Origin: Herbinix luporum
GTDB lineage: Bacteria > Bacillota > Clostridia > Lachnospirales > Lachnospiraceae
Length of the DNA: 64,000 nt
NCBI RefSeq assembly: GCF_900070325.1
Contig: NZ_LN879430.1
Location: 2,263,501 to 2,327,500 of the forward strand
Reading direction: 5' to 3'
Positions 25,701 to 36,475 of the stretch are shown in pieces; position 1 is the first letter of the stretch, and each line of letters begins with the position of its first letter. Made by a program: the position numbers and the translations under genes. The notes beneath the pieces are model-generated. The model did not search any database, was not told the origin of the DNA, and saw nothing but the letters and a program-made list of their open reading frames with translations.

Positions 25701-27545
25701 TTACTGAGCATCTTCTTGTTTTGCCATCAAATCTTGTTCCATAATTTCTTTAGAAGTTTTTTTAAGTAAAATTGCTTTATCATAATATTCTCGATAAGGC
25801 TCTATATCCACTTCTTCATTTGTCCCTATCTTCCAAGCCCGGCTATTTTCAAATATACCCTCCCGGGATATCTGGAATATCACCTCATTAGTCGCAAAGG
25901 ATCCTTCAAAAAGAAAAGTAGTAAATGCTACAAATCCTTCCTCTGCATTAGTAAGATCCTGGCCAAGATACAAGGTATCATCAAGACTAAGATCCATTAT
26001 ATTGGCTATGGTGGGCAAAAAGTCAATCTGACCACCGGTTGTATGGATAGTTTCCTTAATACCGCTGTTAGGTACATGGATAATTAAAGGTACATTTAAC
26101 ATCTCATCATAATCATATTCTCTTCCGATAAACTCACTTACTCTATCATTCACATCTTTCATAGTACAATTTAGTCCGTGATGATCTCCATAAAGGGCTA
26201 TAACAGTATCTTCGTATAAGCCCGCTTCTTTTAAATCATTAATAAACTGACCTATAGCTTCATCGGTATAACGGACTGTCTGCAGATAATTACCAAATTT
26301 AGTATCTATATCCTCCTCTAAAAGCTCTAAGGAATGATACTGTTCATCCAAAACATAAGGATGATGATTGGTCAAGGTAATTATAAAAGAAAAGAAGGAA
26401 CCTTCTTGCTCTTTTAATATAGGTAGCACTTGTCTAAACATGGACTTATCAGATATGCCCATACCGATAATTTCATCCTGCTCTAAATCCTCCATGCTAA
26501 TATAATCTTCAAATCCTTGGTAAGGATATGCGTATTCCCTGTTCCAGAATTCTCCCTCAAATCCATGAACGGCAAATGCCCTGTACCCTTGCTCTCTCAT
26601 AAGCCAAGGCAGCCCCCGGAATGTATTGTCTTCATATAGACGGTATATTTCTCCGTCAATTAAAGGATATAAACTGTTAAGACTAGAAAATTCTGCATCA
26701 GCAGTATTTCCCTTACCGGTATTGGAATAGTACCGGTCAAAATATAAGGTATCATTTTCTAACAGTCTGTTTAAATTAGGGGTAATTTCCTGTCCGTTAT
26801 AATATGCATTTATAACAAAATCCTGAAAAGCTTCCAACTGAATAACAATTAAATTCTTTCCTTTACCCACTTGATAATACCTGGGCGTTTTTGGTTCTTC
26901 CTGGGTGTTTTCTGCAACCACTTCAAGTATCTCTTCTTCTTCCATCTCACCCTTAGTCAGATTATCGGCTATGGTCTCATATATATCTCCCACATGGCTT
27001 GTAAAAAACTCCATGCTATTTACAGTTGCAATAGCTGCCGACTGAAAAGGATTAACAATCATGGTAAAAATAATGGCTGTAAGTAAATAAAATGCAATTT
27101 TAAATTCTTTATGATATATGGGTTTCATATTGTGAAACCTTTTTGAATACTTCTTAAAAGAATGATATACAAAAGGTATATCAACAAATAGCAAAAAGCT
27201 GGCTGGTATAAGTGTAGCTATAAAACTATCCGGTACCGCCGTAACAGCCTTTACTTGCCAAAGCTGCCTTACTGATACCGTCTGATTATAGTAATTATAG
27301 TACATAGTATCGGCAAACATTAAAAGGCTTAGCAAACTGTAAACCAAAAGAAAAACTCCTCGCTTGCGCTTAAGCCCACATCTGCCAAAAAACATAAATA
27401 TTAAAGCCCAAACAGCCATGCTGATGATAATAAGAATAATCCACATACGATTTACATCAATTAAAGCATAATATACTATCATCTTTAAGGCAAATAAAGC
27501 TGCTATAAAATATGGTGATAAAATAAATTCCTTAACTTTTTTCAT
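25701..27545 (-). CDS. LTA synthase family phosphoglycerol/sulfatase-type transferase
   Basis: A 614-residue membrane protein with five N-terminal membrane segments (to about residue 180) and an extracellular sulfatase-fold domain. The metal and nucleophile features of LtaS are seen: VIQLEAFQDFVI, NTGKGNTADAEFSSLNSLYP with the catalytic Thr, and ALYGDHHGL. It transfers glycerol phosphate to glycolipid in type I lipoteichoic acid synthesis, or makes a related polymer. A GTG start nine bases upstream (27554) is possible; the ATG at 27545 sits behind AGGTGAG. Confidence 0.88.
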   Translation of the reverse strand: MKKVKEFILSPYFIAALFALKMIVYYALIDVNRMWIILIIISMAVWALIFMFFGRCGLKRKRGVFLLVYSLLSLLMFADTMYYNYYNQTVSVRQLWQVKAVTAVPDSFIATLIPASFLLFVDIPFVYHSFKKYSKRFHNMKPIYHKEFKIAFYLLTAIIFTMIVNPFQSAAIATVNSMEFFTSHVGDIYETIADNLTKGEMEEEEILEVVAENTQEEPKTPRYYQVGKGKNLIVIQLEAFQDFVINAYYNGQEITPNLNRLLENDTLYFDRYYSNTGKGNTADAEFSSLNSLYPLIDGEIYRLYEDNTFRGLPWLMREQGYRAFAVHGFEGEFWNREYAYPYQGFEDYISMEDLEQDEIIGMGISDKSMFRQVLPILKEQEGSFFSFIITLTNHHPYVLDEQYHSLELLEEDIDTKFGNYLQTVRYTDEAIGQFINDLKEAGLYEDTVIALYGDHHGLNCTMKDVNDRVSEFIGREYDYDEMLNVPLIIHVPNSGIKETIHTTGGQIDFLPTIANIMDLSLDDTLYLGQDLTNAEEGFVAFTTFLFEGSFATNEVIFQISREGIFENSRAWKIGTNEEVDIEPYREYYDKAILLKKTSKEIMEQDLMAKQEDAQ

Positions 27546-27752
27546 ATATCTCACCTACAATCCAAATCCTTATCCTAAAATTATGTTTTATAAAGCCTAT
27601 ATCTTCTTATGATTTGCTTATCTATATATCTATGGCTATGTAATTACTTTACATATTTGTTTATAATATAACATTCCCTTAAAATAAATCAAGTAGAATT
27701 TTCTTAAATTTCACTTAATAAATTTGGGCTTTTTTATTAAATCCAAATAAAA

Positions 27753-27790
27753 ATGGATGCTCTTGGTATGTATAACCAAAAAGCATCCAT
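27753..27790 (-). terminator. Terminator after the SPFH gene
   Basis: ATGGATGCT and AGCATCCAT pair around an inner TGGT/AACCA stem; TTTTTATTT follows on the minus strand. Confidence 0.8.
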
Positions 27791-27847
27791 ACTAATAAGC
27801 AGGTTATTTAAGTATACTCATATTACTTAATATAAGTAATTACCATA

Positions 27848-28774
27848 CTAATCTTCCTTTACCACCTCAACTAAAGACTTAGCCAGTCCTGCTACAGCCT
27901 GTATTTCAGAAGGAATAATAATTTTTGTTGCCTTACCGTCTGCGGCCTTTTCAAAAGCCTCCATACTTCTAAGCTGAAGTACTGCAGAAGAAGGATCTGC
28001 ATCCTTAAGGAAACGTATTCCTTCGGCATGGGCTTTTTGTACGGCTAAGATTGCTTGAGCTTCACCCTCTGCTTCTTTAATCATAGCTTCTTTCTTTGCT
28101 TCTGCCCGAAGAATTTCAGATTCTTTCTCACCCTCTGCATCAAGAATAGCAGCTGCTTTTCTTCCCTCTGCTACAAGGATTTCTGATTTTTTCTGTCCTT
28201 CGGCAATAAGGATAGCTTCCCTACGTTCTCTCTCAGCCTTCATCTGCTTCTCCATGGCATCTTGAATAGCTGCAGGAGGTATGATGTTTTTAAGTTCTAC
28301 ACGGGTTACCTTAATTCCCCATGGATCAGTAGCCTCATCCAAAATCATTCTCATCTTAGAATTAATAATTTCCCTAGATGTTAAGGTTTCATCCAACTCC
28401 AAGTCACCGATAATATTTCTTAATGTAGTGGCTGTTAAGTTCTCAATAGCTAGTATGGGATTTTCTACTCCATAAGTGTACATCTTAGGATCCGTTATCT
28501 GAAAGAATACAACCGTATCAATTCTCATAGTGACATTATCTTTTGTAATAACCGGTTGTGGTGGAAAATCTGCTACTTGTTCTTTCAGCAGTACTCTTTT
28601 TGCCACTCTGTCAATTAAAGGAAGCTTAATGTGTACTCCCACTTCCCAAGTTGCCTGATATCCTCCCAAGCGCTCCAAAATATATGCATGGGCTTGAGGT
28701 ACAATTCTAACACAGGATGCTATTATTAATAGAAAAATTACAACAAAAACAATTACAATCATTTCTGTAGGCAT
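27848..28774 (-). CDS. SPFH/band 7 (stomatin-like) membrane protein
   Basis: A 308-residue protein with an N-terminal membrane hairpin (about 3-24), the SPFH domain (30-200, with VPQAHAYILERLGGY and TVVFFQITDP), and a coiled-coil of Ala/Glu/Lys repeats (KKSEILVAEGRKAAAILDAE). It scaffolds membrane microdomains. The NfeD-like gene ends three bases upstream, the classical STOPP/NfeD pair. Confidence 0.93.
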   Translation of the reverse strand: MPTEMIVIVFVVIFLLIIASCVRIVPQAHAYILERLGGYQATWEVGVHIKLPLIDRVAKRVLLKEQVADFPPQPVITKDNVTMRIDTVVFFQITDPKMYTYGVENPILAIENLTATTLRNIIGDLELDETLTSREIINSKMRMILDEATDPWGIKVTRVELKNIIPPAAIQDAMEKQMKAERERREAILIAEGQKKSEILVAEGRKAAAILDAEGEKESEILRAEAKKEAMIKEAEGEAQAILAVQKAHAEGIRFLKDADPSSAVLQLRSMEAFEKAADGKATKIIIPSEIQAVAGLAKSLVEVVKED

Positions 28775-28776
28775 AT

Positions 28777-29211
28777 TTACCCCTCCTTTTTTATCTTAAC
28801 CATTAGTTTAACTCCCGATATTTCCTCTACAATTACCTTAGTTCCTTTTTCTATTACTTCACCATTAATCGATCTTGCCGTCCACTCCTGTCCTTCAACT
28901 ACCGCCAGTCCGGTTCCATTCATATTATCAATCCTAGCAGTAACTAATGCTTCCTTTCCAATTATAGCGGCGTAATTTGTCTTAACACGGGTGGAATTAA
29001 AATACTTTTTTACAATTGGTCTGGTGAAGAATAATAAGACCAGAGATATTACAAGAAATAATATTATTTCTACAAGTAGGTTGTCATAGAATAATGATAC
29101 AATAAATGCTACTAGGGATCCCCCTGCAAACCAAATAGTTGTAAGCCCCAAAGTTATAAATTCAACAAATATCAATAAGATTAAAAGTATAAGCCATGCA
29201 ATAGAATTCAT
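28777..29211 (-). CDS. NfeD-family membrane protein
   Basis: A 144-residue short NfeD: three membrane segments in the first 70 residues and a C-terminal OB-fold beta barrel (about 85-144, GKEALVTARIDNMNGTGLAV). The protease domain of long NfeD is absent. Partner of the adjacent stomatin-like protein, probably in membrane organisation. Confidence 0.9.
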   Translation of the reverse strand: MNSIAWLILLILLIFVEFITLGLTTIWFAGGSLVAFIVSLFYDNLLVEIILFLVISLVLLFFTRPIVKKYFNSTRVKTNYAAIIGKEALVTARIDNMNGTGLAVVEGQEWTARSINGEVIEKGTKVIVEEISGVKLMVKIKKEG

Positions 29212-29309
29212 TATCCCAATCCTCCCCCTTTCTGTTCTGATACTTCTATTTTATATAAAAGAACCAAAATATACAATAGTATGACATATTTTTTAATTGT
29301 TTTCTAATT

Positions 29310-30110
29310 TTATTTTTTTCTTCTTTGTCTGGCTGCTTCATACATTAATATGGCTGCAGCAATGGCGGCATTTAGTGATTCCACCTTACCTTCCATAGGA
29401 ATTTTAATCAGATAATCTGCCATGGCACTTGTTTCTTCTTTTAGCCCATGGGCTTCATTTCCGATTAGTAAGCCACATTTACCTAAAAAACTTCCTTCCT
29501 GATCATATAAATGACCGGACAAATGGGCTGCATATAATTTAAATCCTTCATCTTTAAGCATATTAAGAATAGCTGTAAAATCCTCTGCCAGGTAATACGG
29601 AACCCTATATATAGAACCCATGGTGGCCCTAACCACTTTAGGTTGCAATATGTCCGCACAAGAACTATTTAAGATAATTCCCGTAACACCGGCCCCTTCT
29701 GCAGTACGTATCATAGTACCTAAATTACCGGGATCTCTTATATCTTCCAAGATAAGCAAAAAGGAGTTAGGTTTAGATAGAATACTATCTAAGTTATATA
29801 CCGGTCTTTTTACGGTTCCCATAATACCTTGGGGTGTCATGGTATCGGTTATCTGTTTAAATATCTGATCGCTTACCACTTCAAAATTTAATCCGGTAAA
29901 AAAATCAGATGTTTTTAATTTCTCCTGATAGAAGCTCTCAGATAAATAGGATTTAACTAACAAGCCTAAATCCCTAGCCTCCTCAAACATTTTAATTCCT
30001 TCAACCACAAATAAGCCCTGCTCCTTTCTGGCTTTTGCCTTCTTTTGTAACAGGGCTAAATTCTTAATCTGCGGATTATTTAAGCTTGTAATTACCGTTC
30101 TTACATTCAT
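29310..30110 (-). CDS. SpoU/TrmH-family RNA 2'-O-methyltransferase
   Basis: A 266-residue SPOUT methyltransferase for rRNA. An N-terminal substrate-binding domain (to about 95) is followed by the knotted AdoMet domain with its three motifs: ILEDIRDPGNLGTMIRTAEG, LLIGNEAHGLKEE and IPMEGKVESLNAAIAAAILM. Close to the RlmB-like TrmH proteins of Firmicutes; the exact nucleotide is unknown. It is three bases downstream of prfA and cotranscribed. Confidence 0.93.
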   Translation of the reverse strand: MNVRTVITSLNNPQIKNLALLQKKAKARKEQGLFVVEGIKMFEEARDLGLLVKSYLSESFYQEKLKTSDFFTGLNFEVVSDQIFKQITDTMTPQGIMGTVKRPVYNLDSILSKPNSFLLILEDIRDPGNLGTMIRTAEGAGVTGIILNSSCADILQPKVVRATMGSIYRVPYYLAEDFTAILNMLKDEGFKLYAAHLSGHLYDQEGSFLGKCGLLIGNEAHGLKEETSAMADYLIKIPMEGKVESLNAAIAAAILMYEAARQRRKK

Positions 30111-30113
30111 ATA

Positions 30114-31190
30114 TTAGCTTTCCTCTTGCATCTTGCTAAGCTTTGCTGCCTGGTCTGCTGCAATCAGGCTATCAATTATCTCATCAAGATCCCCGTTTAG
30201 CACCTCTTCCAATCGATGAACCGTCATTTTAATTCTATGATCTGTAACTCTTCCTTGGGGGAAGTTATAGGTTCTAATTTTCTCAGAACGGTCACCGGTA
30301 CCTATCTGGCTCTTTCTTGCCTCAGCCTCGGCACTTTGAGCCTTTTGCATTTCTAATTCATACAAACGGGAACGCAGTATCTTAATTGCTTTTTCTTTAT
30401 TCTTTAATTGTGATTTTTCATCCTGACATGATATAACAATTCCTGTAGGTATATGAGTCAACCGTACTGCAGAATCTGTAGTATTAACGCTTTGTCCACC
30501 GTTACCTGAGGATCTGAATACATCGAATTTACAGTCATTTAAATCTATGTCTATATCTACCTCATCGGCTTCCGGCATAATGGCAACTGTTGCCGTAGAA
30601 GTGTGAATTCTACCGCCTGATTCTGTAACAGGCACCCTTTGAACACGATGAACTCCACTTTCATATTTGAGCTTTGAATAGGCACCTTTACCGTTAATCA
30701 TAAAGATAACTTCCTTAAAGCCTCCTATGCCGTTTTCATTTAGGTTCATCATATCAATTTTCCAATGGTTTCTTTCCGCATACATAACATACATACGGTA
30801 TAATTCAGCTGCAAATAAAGCCGCCTCGTCTCCACCGGCACCGGCTCTGATTTCAACGATTACGTTCTTATCATCATTAGGATCCTTAGGAAGTAGTAAT
30901 ATCTTAAGTTCCTCTTCAATCACAGCTATTCTTTTTTTACACTCATTTAATTCTTCTCTGGCCAGTTCCCTAATCTCTTCATCACTTTCTTCATTTAACA
31001 TTTCGAGACTGTCTTCTATGGTCTTTTTATTTTCTTTATATTCCAGGTACTTTTCCACAATCTCTGATAGATTAGACTGCTCCCTCATAAGGTCTCTATA
31101 TTTCTTTTGATCATTAACTATACCTGGATTTAGCAATTCTTCTTCAATTTCTTTATATCTAATTAGAATATCCTCTAAACGATCAAACAT
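30114..31190 (-). CDS. prfA: Peptide chain release factor 1
   Basis: About 358 residues, releasing peptides at UAA and UAG. The GGQ motif lies in [20 protein letters not shown], the codon-reading PxT-type loop region precedes it ([19 protein letters not shown]), and the coiled-coil domain is N-terminal. Start ATG at 31190 (MFDRLEDIL). The overlap with prmC, whose product methylates the GGQ glutamine, makes the pair self-evident. Confidence 0.97.
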   Translation of the reverse strand: MFDRLEDILIRYKEIEEELLNPGIVNDQKKYRDLMREQSNLSEIVEKYLEYKENKKTIEDSLEMLNEESDEEIRELAREELNECKKRIAVIEEELKILLLPKDPNDDKNVIVEIRAGAGGDEAALFAAELYRMYVMYAERNHWKIDMMNLNENGIGGFKEVIFMINGKGAYSKLKYESGVHRVQRVPVTESGGRIHTSTATVAIMPEADEVDIDIDLNDCKFDVFRSSGNGGQSVNTTDSAVRLTHIPTGIVISCQDEKSQLKNKEKAIKILRSRLYELEMQKAQSAEAEARKSQIGTGDRSEKIRTYNFPQGRVTDHRIKMTVHRLEEVLNGDLDEIIDSLIAADQAAKLSKMQEES

Positions 31191-31192
31191 TA

Positions 31193-32056
31193 TCATTCCT
31201 CCATTTGAACTGTTTCGTCATTACAACTACCATAAAGACCCCAAACAACACGGTCAAGCCCACTATAATCTTTTTTTATATATATTTTTGAAAAACCTGC
31301 TTCATGCAGCATATTTTTAACGTCCTCAGCTTGATCGTAGCCTATTTCAAAAAACACATAGCCTCCTGTATTAATATATCTTGGCAGGTCATTAATAATT
31401 CTTCTATAATATATAAGCCCGTCCAAACCGGCATCCAGTGCTAAGCTAGGCTCATAATCTTTTACTTCGGGCATTAATGATTTAAGGTCTCCTGTTTTTA
31501 TATAGGGTGGATTTGATACTATAATATCATATTTTCCCTCAATATTTTCAAATAAATCACTTTTAAGAAATCTTACATCCACACTTAACTTTTTTGCATT
31601 TCTTCTAGCCACTTGCAAAGCATTTTCAGAGATATCTATACCCACTGCCTTTTTTAATTCAGATAATTTAGCTAGGGATATAATTATACATCCTGAGCCG
31701 GTGCATAAATCCAAGACTGATTTGCCCTTGCATACTTTTAATACCTCTTCCACAAGAATTTCAGTATCCTGTCTTGGTATGAGAACATTCTCATCTACCT
31801 CAAACACAAGTCCCATAAATTCTTGCTCTCCTGTAATGTATTGAAGGGGTGTATGCATGGCTCTTTTTTTTATTAATTCCATATATACTAATTCTTTATC
31901 CTTGGAAGTTTCATTGTCCCCACCAATAAAAAAATCTGCTCTTTTAATTCCAAAAACATGGGCTAGCAGATACCAGGCATCTACATGGGCATCCGCTATC
32001 CCATTTTCTTCAAGGAATTTACGGGCAGCCTTAAATAATTCCTTATAAGTACTCAT
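31193..32056 (-). CDS. prmC: Release factor glutamine methyltransferase
   Basis: A 287-residue AdoMet enzyme with the NPPY signature ([13 protein letters not shown]) and motif [19 protein letters not shown]-terminal helical domain recognises release factors. It directly precedes prfA. A short C-terminal extension (about 10 residues) follows the usual end. Confidence 0.96.
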   Translation of the reverse strand: MSTYKELFKAARKFLEENGIADAHVDAWYLLAHVFGIKRADFFIGGDNETSKDKELVYMELIKKRAMHTPLQYITGEQEFMGLVFEVDENVLIPRQDTEILVEEVLKVCKGKSVLDLCTGSGCIIISLAKLSELKKAVGIDISENALQVARRNAKKLSVDVRFLKSDLFENIEGKYDIIVSNPPYIKTGDLKSLMPEVKDYEPSLALDAGLDGLIYYRRIINDLPRYINTGGYVFFEIGYDQAEDVKNMLHEAGFSKIYIKKDYSGLDRVVWGLYGSCNDETVQMEE

Positions 32057-32090
32057 TCTAATTTATGCCTCCGGTCTTATAAATAAATCC

Positions 32091-33203
32091 TTAATCATCA
32101 AAATCCAGATATTTATCTAAGGCTTTTAATATCTCATCATCTTCCTCATAATCACTTACAAGACTTACGATACGGTTTCCGGCTGTAGTGGCATATTCAC
32201 TTTCAGCTTCATTGTTACTCTTATCAATAGGAAGATCTATAATATTTTTCTCTTCTTCTTTATCATCATTTAACTGTTTGGAATTTTCGGTCTCTTCTGT
32301 CTCAAGAAAGCTTCTCCAATCAAATACAGCTTCAACCGACTTAATTGCCACCTCTATCATATCATCATCGGGTTCCTTAGTGGTCAGAGCCTGCATCCAC
32401 AATCCCGGCTTACTAAGAATGTTAACAATTATATTATCACTTTTTCCGGCTAAGCGAATAAATTCATATGATACTCCGGCGATTGCAGGAACTAATAGAA
32501 TCCTAGAAAGAATCCTCCAGTAAAGAGTCGGAGGCCTAAGAATCATAAAGAATACAAGACTTATAAGCATAACAAGAAGCATAAAACTAGTACCACAACG
32601 CTTATGAGCCTTTGACTGCCATTTAACATTTTCAACAGTAAGTTCAAAACCATTCTCCAGACAGTTAATGGTTTTGTGTTCAGCTCCATGATACATAAAC
32701 ACTCTTTTTATTTCTTTCATCTGGGAGGCGGCTAGAATATATCCGATAAAAATAGCAAGCCTTAAAATCCCCTCCATTAAATATAAGAGAAATACATTAT
32801 CATCAAAGAGCTTTTTAAATAAATTAGATATCAATACAGGCAGTACCATAAATAAGCCTATAGAAATCGCAAGGGAAGCTGCTACTACTAAGACCATCAG
32901 TAAAGTATTGTCTTTTTCACTCTCTTCATTTTTTGACTTTTGTTTTTGTACTTCTTCTTCTTCAAAGAAACTTGAAGAGAAATTTATTACCTTAATTCCC
33001 ATTACCATAGAATCAACAAAAGCCAAGATTCCCCTAAAGATAGGCAACTTAAATAATTTTACCTTGTCAGAAAAATCTTTATGATTTCTTTTTTCTACAA
33101 TAATTTCATTATCTGGTTTGCGGACTGCTATGGCGTAGTCACTTTTATTCCTCATCATTACGCCTTCAATTACAGCCATTCCCCCAATACCGGATGGTTT
33201 CAT
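32091..33203 (-). CDS. DUF1385 membrane protein
   Basis: A 370-residue protein with the conserved N-terminus KPSGIGGMAVIEGVMMRN and SDYAIAVRKPD, then four to five membrane segments (about 100-240) with HGAEHKTINCLENG and KAHKRCGTSFML between them. The C-terminal 80 residues are acidic. DUF1385 genes sit between rpmE and prmC-prfA throughout Firmicutes; the role is not established. Confidence 0.93.
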   Translation of the reverse strand: MKPSGIGGMAVIEGVMMRNKSDYAIAVRKPDNEIIVEKRNHKDFSDKVKLFKLPIFRGILAFVDSMVMGIKVINFSSSFFEEEEVQKQKSKNEESEKDNTLLMVLVVAASLAISIGLFMVLPVLISNLFKKLFDDNVFLLYLMEGILRLAIFIGYILAASQMKEIKRVFMYHGAEHKTINCLENGFELTVENVKWQSKAHKRCGTSFMLLVMLISLVFFMILRPPTLYWRILSRILLVPAIAGVSYEFIRLAGKSDNIIVNILSKPGLWMQALTTKEPDDDMIEVAIKSVEAVFDWRSFLETEETENSKQLNDDKEEEKNIIDLPIDKSNNEAESEYATTAGNRIVSLVSDYEEDDEILKALDKYLDFDD

Positions 33204-33245
33204 TCTTATCCCGAGCCTTTCTTGTGTTTTAAAAATATTCTTTTT

Positions 33246-33292
33246 CCGTGAAAATTACTATGCTTTTAATAAAAACATACTAATTCTCACGG
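33246..33292. repeat. 17-bp inverted repeat upstream of the DUF1385 gene
   Basis: CCGTGAAAATTACTATG (33246-33262) and CATACTAATTCTCACGG (33276-33292) pair with two mismatches around a 13-base loop. No T run on the minus strand; it may be a processing hairpin or operator in the DUF1385 leader. Confidence 0.5.
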
Positions 33293-33326
33293 ATAAAAGT
33301 AAGGTTATCTGTATTATTGTGTAGTT

Positions 33327-33365
33327 AAAAATAGGCTGAGGAAGTGAACCTCAACCCGATTTTTA
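33327..33365 (-). terminator. Terminator after rpmE
   Basis: AAAAATCGGGTTGAGG and CCTCAGCCTATTTTT pair on the minus strand with one internal mismatch and a seven-base loop, ending in TTTTTAACT. Confidence 0.8.
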
Positions 33366-33383
33366 ACCCTCTATAAAAGTGCT

Positions 33384-33593
33384 CTAATTGTTCTGAGTAA
33401 TACCATATCTGCGGTTGAACTTCTCAATCGCTCCACGGGCTGCAGCAGTCTTTTGCTGACCTGTATAGAATGAATGGCATTTTGAGCATACTTCAACACG
33501 AATATCTTCCTTGGTTGATCCAGTAACAAATTCATTCCCACAGTTGCAAACTACTTTTGCCTGAAAATATTTAGGATGGATTTCTGCTTTCAT
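33384..33593 (-). CDS. rpmE: 50S ribosomal protein L31
   Basis: 69 residues, starting [20 protein letters not shown]. It is the zinc-containing C+ form: one Cys pair in CNCG and another in [10 protein letters not shown]. Located between rho and DUF1385, as usual in clostridia. Its own terminator follows. Confidence 0.97.
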   Translation of the reverse strand: MKAEIHPKYFQAKVVCNCGNEFVTGSTKEDIRVEVCSKCHSFYTGQQKTAAARGAIEKFNRRYGITQNN

Positions 33594-33699
33594 GATTTCA
33601 CCTCTTCACTACAAATCTACTTTATCTTGGTCTATATAATATTCCCAACTTAATAAACAGCTTTCTTATTATATCATAGCTTATTTTTCATTGCAATAC

Positions 33700-35052
33700 C
33701 TAAAAGACTAATTTTGTCTTTTTAATAATTTCAATAAACTCAGCATTGGATTTTGTTTTCAAAAACATATCTATAATTCGCTCTAAAGCTTCATCTGATT
33801 TCATACCGTTTAAAGCCTTACGCATTAAATAAGTAGCTTCTAGTTCCTGCTGGGTAAGTAACAAGTCTTCTCTTCTTGTACTGGATTTTGGCAAGTCAAT
33901 AGCAGGAAAAATACGTTTTTCTGATAAACTACGGTCAAGAACCAATTCCATATTACCGGTTCCTTTAAATTCTTCAAAGACCACATCATCCATTCTACTG
34001 CCTGTATCCACCAATGCAGTTGCAAGGATTGTAAGACTTCCTCCCTCCCTCATATTTCTTGCGGCTCCAAAAAACTTCTTAGGCATATATAATGCCGCAG
34101 GATCAAGTCCTCCGGATAAGGTTCTGCCACTGGGCTGTACAGTTAAGTTATACGCTCTAGCTAGTCTTGTAATACTATCTAGCAAGATAATAACATCCTG
34201 CTTATGTTCAACTAAGCGCTTTGCCCGTTCGATAACCATTTCAGATACCCGTTTATGGTTTTCCGGAAGTTCATCGAAAGTGGAATAAATAACTTCTACA
34301 TTTTTTCCTTCAATAGACTCTTTAATATCCGTAACCTCTTCAGGCCTTTCATCTATCAAAAGAATAATTAGCTTCATCTCCGGATGATTCCTTGTAATAG
34401 CTTTTGCAATCTGCTTTAATAATGTAGTCTTTCCTGTCTTAGGTTGAGATACAATCATTCCCCTTTGCCCCTTGCCAATGGGAGAAATTAAATCTACCAT
34501 CCTCATGGACACACAGGAACCGGGAGTTTCAAGATGTATTCTTTCATCCGGAAATACCGGTGTTAAATCTTCAAATTTCGGACGTTTTTGAGCTTCATTG
34601 GGATTGAACCCGTTAACTTCTTTGATATATAAGAGGGCCGAAAACTTCTCGTTTTGGCTCTTTATTCTTGTATTACCCATAACGATATCACCGGTTTTAA
34701 GGTTAAATCTTCTAATTTGCGCAGGGGATACATATACGTCATTCTCACCGGGAAGATAATTATCGCATCGAATAAACCCATATCCATCCGGCAACACCTC
34801 AAGAATACCTTCCTTGGTCTCACCACTATCGAGCTGTTCAAACTCAGAATGGCCGGTATGCCTTTTTTCTTCTTTACTGGCAGTAGTAACTGTCTCCTGT
34901 ATACTTTGCTTTTCTTCTTCTAACTTTAAGTCATGCTCTTTTAAAGCTTCAATTAATTCACTTTTTTTAAGTGTAGATATATTCTTCATTCCCTTTTCTT
35001 TAGCTTTTTCTCTTAATTTGACAAGAGTCATAGATTCATATTGAATTTCCAT
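33700..35052 (-). CDS. rho: Transcription termination factor Rho
   Basis: A 450-residue RNA helicase. N-terminal Rho_N SAP-like helix (LVKLREKAKEKGMKNISTLK), cold-shock RNA-binding domain (ILEVLPDGYGFIRCDNYLPG), then the ATPase with Walker A SQPKTGKTTLLKQIA, Walker B LLIDERPEEVTD, Q-loop (SGGLDPAALYMPKKFFGAAR). Hexameric. Monocistronic ahead of rpmE. Confidence 0.97.
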   Translation of the reverse strand: MEIQYESMTLVKLREKAKEKGMKNISTLKKSELIEALKEHDLKLEEEKQSIQETVTTASKEEKRHTGHSEFEQLDSGETKEGILEVLPDGYGFIRCDNYLPGENDVYVSPAQIRRFNLKTGDIVMGNTRIKSQNEKFSALLYIKEVNGFNPNEAQKRPKFEDLTPVFPDERIHLETPGSCVSMRMVDLISPIGKGQRGMIVSQPKTGKTTLLKQIAKAITRNHPEMKLIILLIDERPEEVTDIKESIEGKNVEVIYSTFDELPENHKRVSEMVIERAKRLVEHKQDVIILLDSITRLARAYNLTVQPSGRTLSGGLDPAALYMPKKFFGAARNMREGGSLTILATALVDTGSRMDDVVFEEFKGTGNMELVLDRSLSEKRIFPAIDLPKSSTRREDLLLTQQELEATYLMRKALNGMKSDEALERIIDMFLKTKSNAEFIEIIKKTKLVF

Positions 35053-35288
35053 AAGTTCAGCTCCTTTGATTATTTGTTGGATTCTTGTTTAGATTGGAAT
35101 ATGGGGAGATATGATATAGAAAATTTGTGAGGGATATCTTATCCAAAATTATGTTTATATCATTATACACCTTTTGCTATAGAAAGTAAAATATTTTCAA
35201 TTTTAATCCTTTTAGCTATTGCTATTGCTTGATTTCATAACCTGTCAATGCTATGATTACTATAATTTAATTTACGAGGTGGTTTATT

Positions 35289-36446
35289 ATGGATATTTAC
35301 CATAAATCATTACAGTTCCATGAACAGTTGGCAGGAAAACTTGACATTGTTTCCAAGTGCCAAGTAAACACTAAGGAAGATCTTTCTTTAGCATATACAC
35401 CGGGGGTAGCAGCCCCTTGTAAAGCTATTTTTGAAAAGCCCGAGACTGCCTATTTATATACAATAAAGTCCAATACCATTGCCGTAGTTTCTGACGGCAG
35501 TGCTGTTCTTGGTCTAGGTAATATCGGACCTTACGCTGCTCTTCCTGTAATGGAAGGAAAAGCAGTTCTTTTTAAGGAATTTGGAGGAGTAAATGCAGTC
35601 CCCATCTGCTTAGATACTCAGGATACAGAAGAAATAATTAAAACTATTAAGGCCATAGCCCCTGCCTTTGGGGGAATTAACCTAGAGGATATATCTGCTC
35701 CCAGATGTTTTTATATAGAGGAACGGCTAAAGGATCTTCTGGATATACCGGTCTTTCATGACGATCAGCATGGTACAGCAATAGTGGTACTTGCCGGACT
35801 TATTAACAGTCTTAAAATTATAGGCAAGAAAAAGGAAGAGGTTTCGCTTGTTATAAACGGTGCCGGCTCAGCCGGTATCGCCATAACCAAATTATTATAT
35901 TCATACGGATTTGAAAATATTACTGTTTGTGATAAGTTTGGTATCCTCTCCTCTAACTACCCTAAGCTTAATGAATATCAAAAACAAATACTTAGTATAA
36001 CTAATCTTAATAACCGGCAAGGTAGTTTAACGGATGCCCTAAAAAATGCAGATATCTTTATAGGAGTGTCCGCTCCGGCTATAGTAAGCAAGGAAATGAT
36101 TTCTTCCATGAATAAGGATGCAATCGTATTTGCCCTTGCTAATCCTGTTCCTGAAATTATGCCTGATGAAGCTATAAAAGCAGGTGCCCGCATTGTTGCC
36201 ACAGGCCGTTCCGATTATCCAAATCAGGTTAATAATGTAATCGCCTTTCCGGGCATATTTAAAGGTTCCCTAAAAGGACGGGCCAGGCAGATAACAGAGG
36301 ATATGAAACTGGCTGCCGCTAAAGCAATAGCCGAACTGGTTACGGATGATAAATTAAATGAAAATTATATCTTACCTATGGCCTTTGATCCTAGACTTTG
36401 TGATACTGTAAGTAATGCTGTTATAAATAAGATTAATAAATGCTAA
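35289..36446 (+). CDS. NAD(P)-dependent malic enzyme
   Basis: A 385-residue short malic enzyme turning malate to pyruvate and CO2. It has YTPGVAAPCKAI, SDGSAVLGLGNIG, catalytic Lys region MEGKAVLFKEFGG, metal-binding DIPVFHDDQHGTA and NAD(P) loop INGAGSAGIAI. The C-terminal phosphotransacetylase domain of long forms is absent. An ACGAGGTGG site precedes the ATG. First of three plus-strand genes. Confidence 0.95.
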   Translation: MDIYHKSLQFHEQLAGKLDIVSKCQVNTKEDLSLAYTPGVAAPCKAIFEKPETAYLYTIKSNTIAVVSDGSAVLGLGNIGPYAALPVMEGKAVLFKEFGGVNAVPICLDTQDTEEIIKTIKAIAPAFGGINLEDISAPRCFYIEERLKDLLDIPVFHDDQHGTAIVVLAGLINSLKIIGKKKEEVSLVINGAGSAGIAITKLLYSYGFENITVCDKFGILSSNYPKLNEYQKQILSITNLNNRQGSLTDALKNADIFIGVSAPAIVSKEMISSMNKDAIVFALANPVPEIMPDEAIKAGARIVATGRSDYPNQVNNVIAFPGIFKGSLKGRARQITEDMKLAAAKAIAELVTDDKLNENYILPMAFDPRLCDTVSNAVINKINKC

Positions 36447-36475
36447 AATTAAACTACTAGAACAGGAAAATTAAA

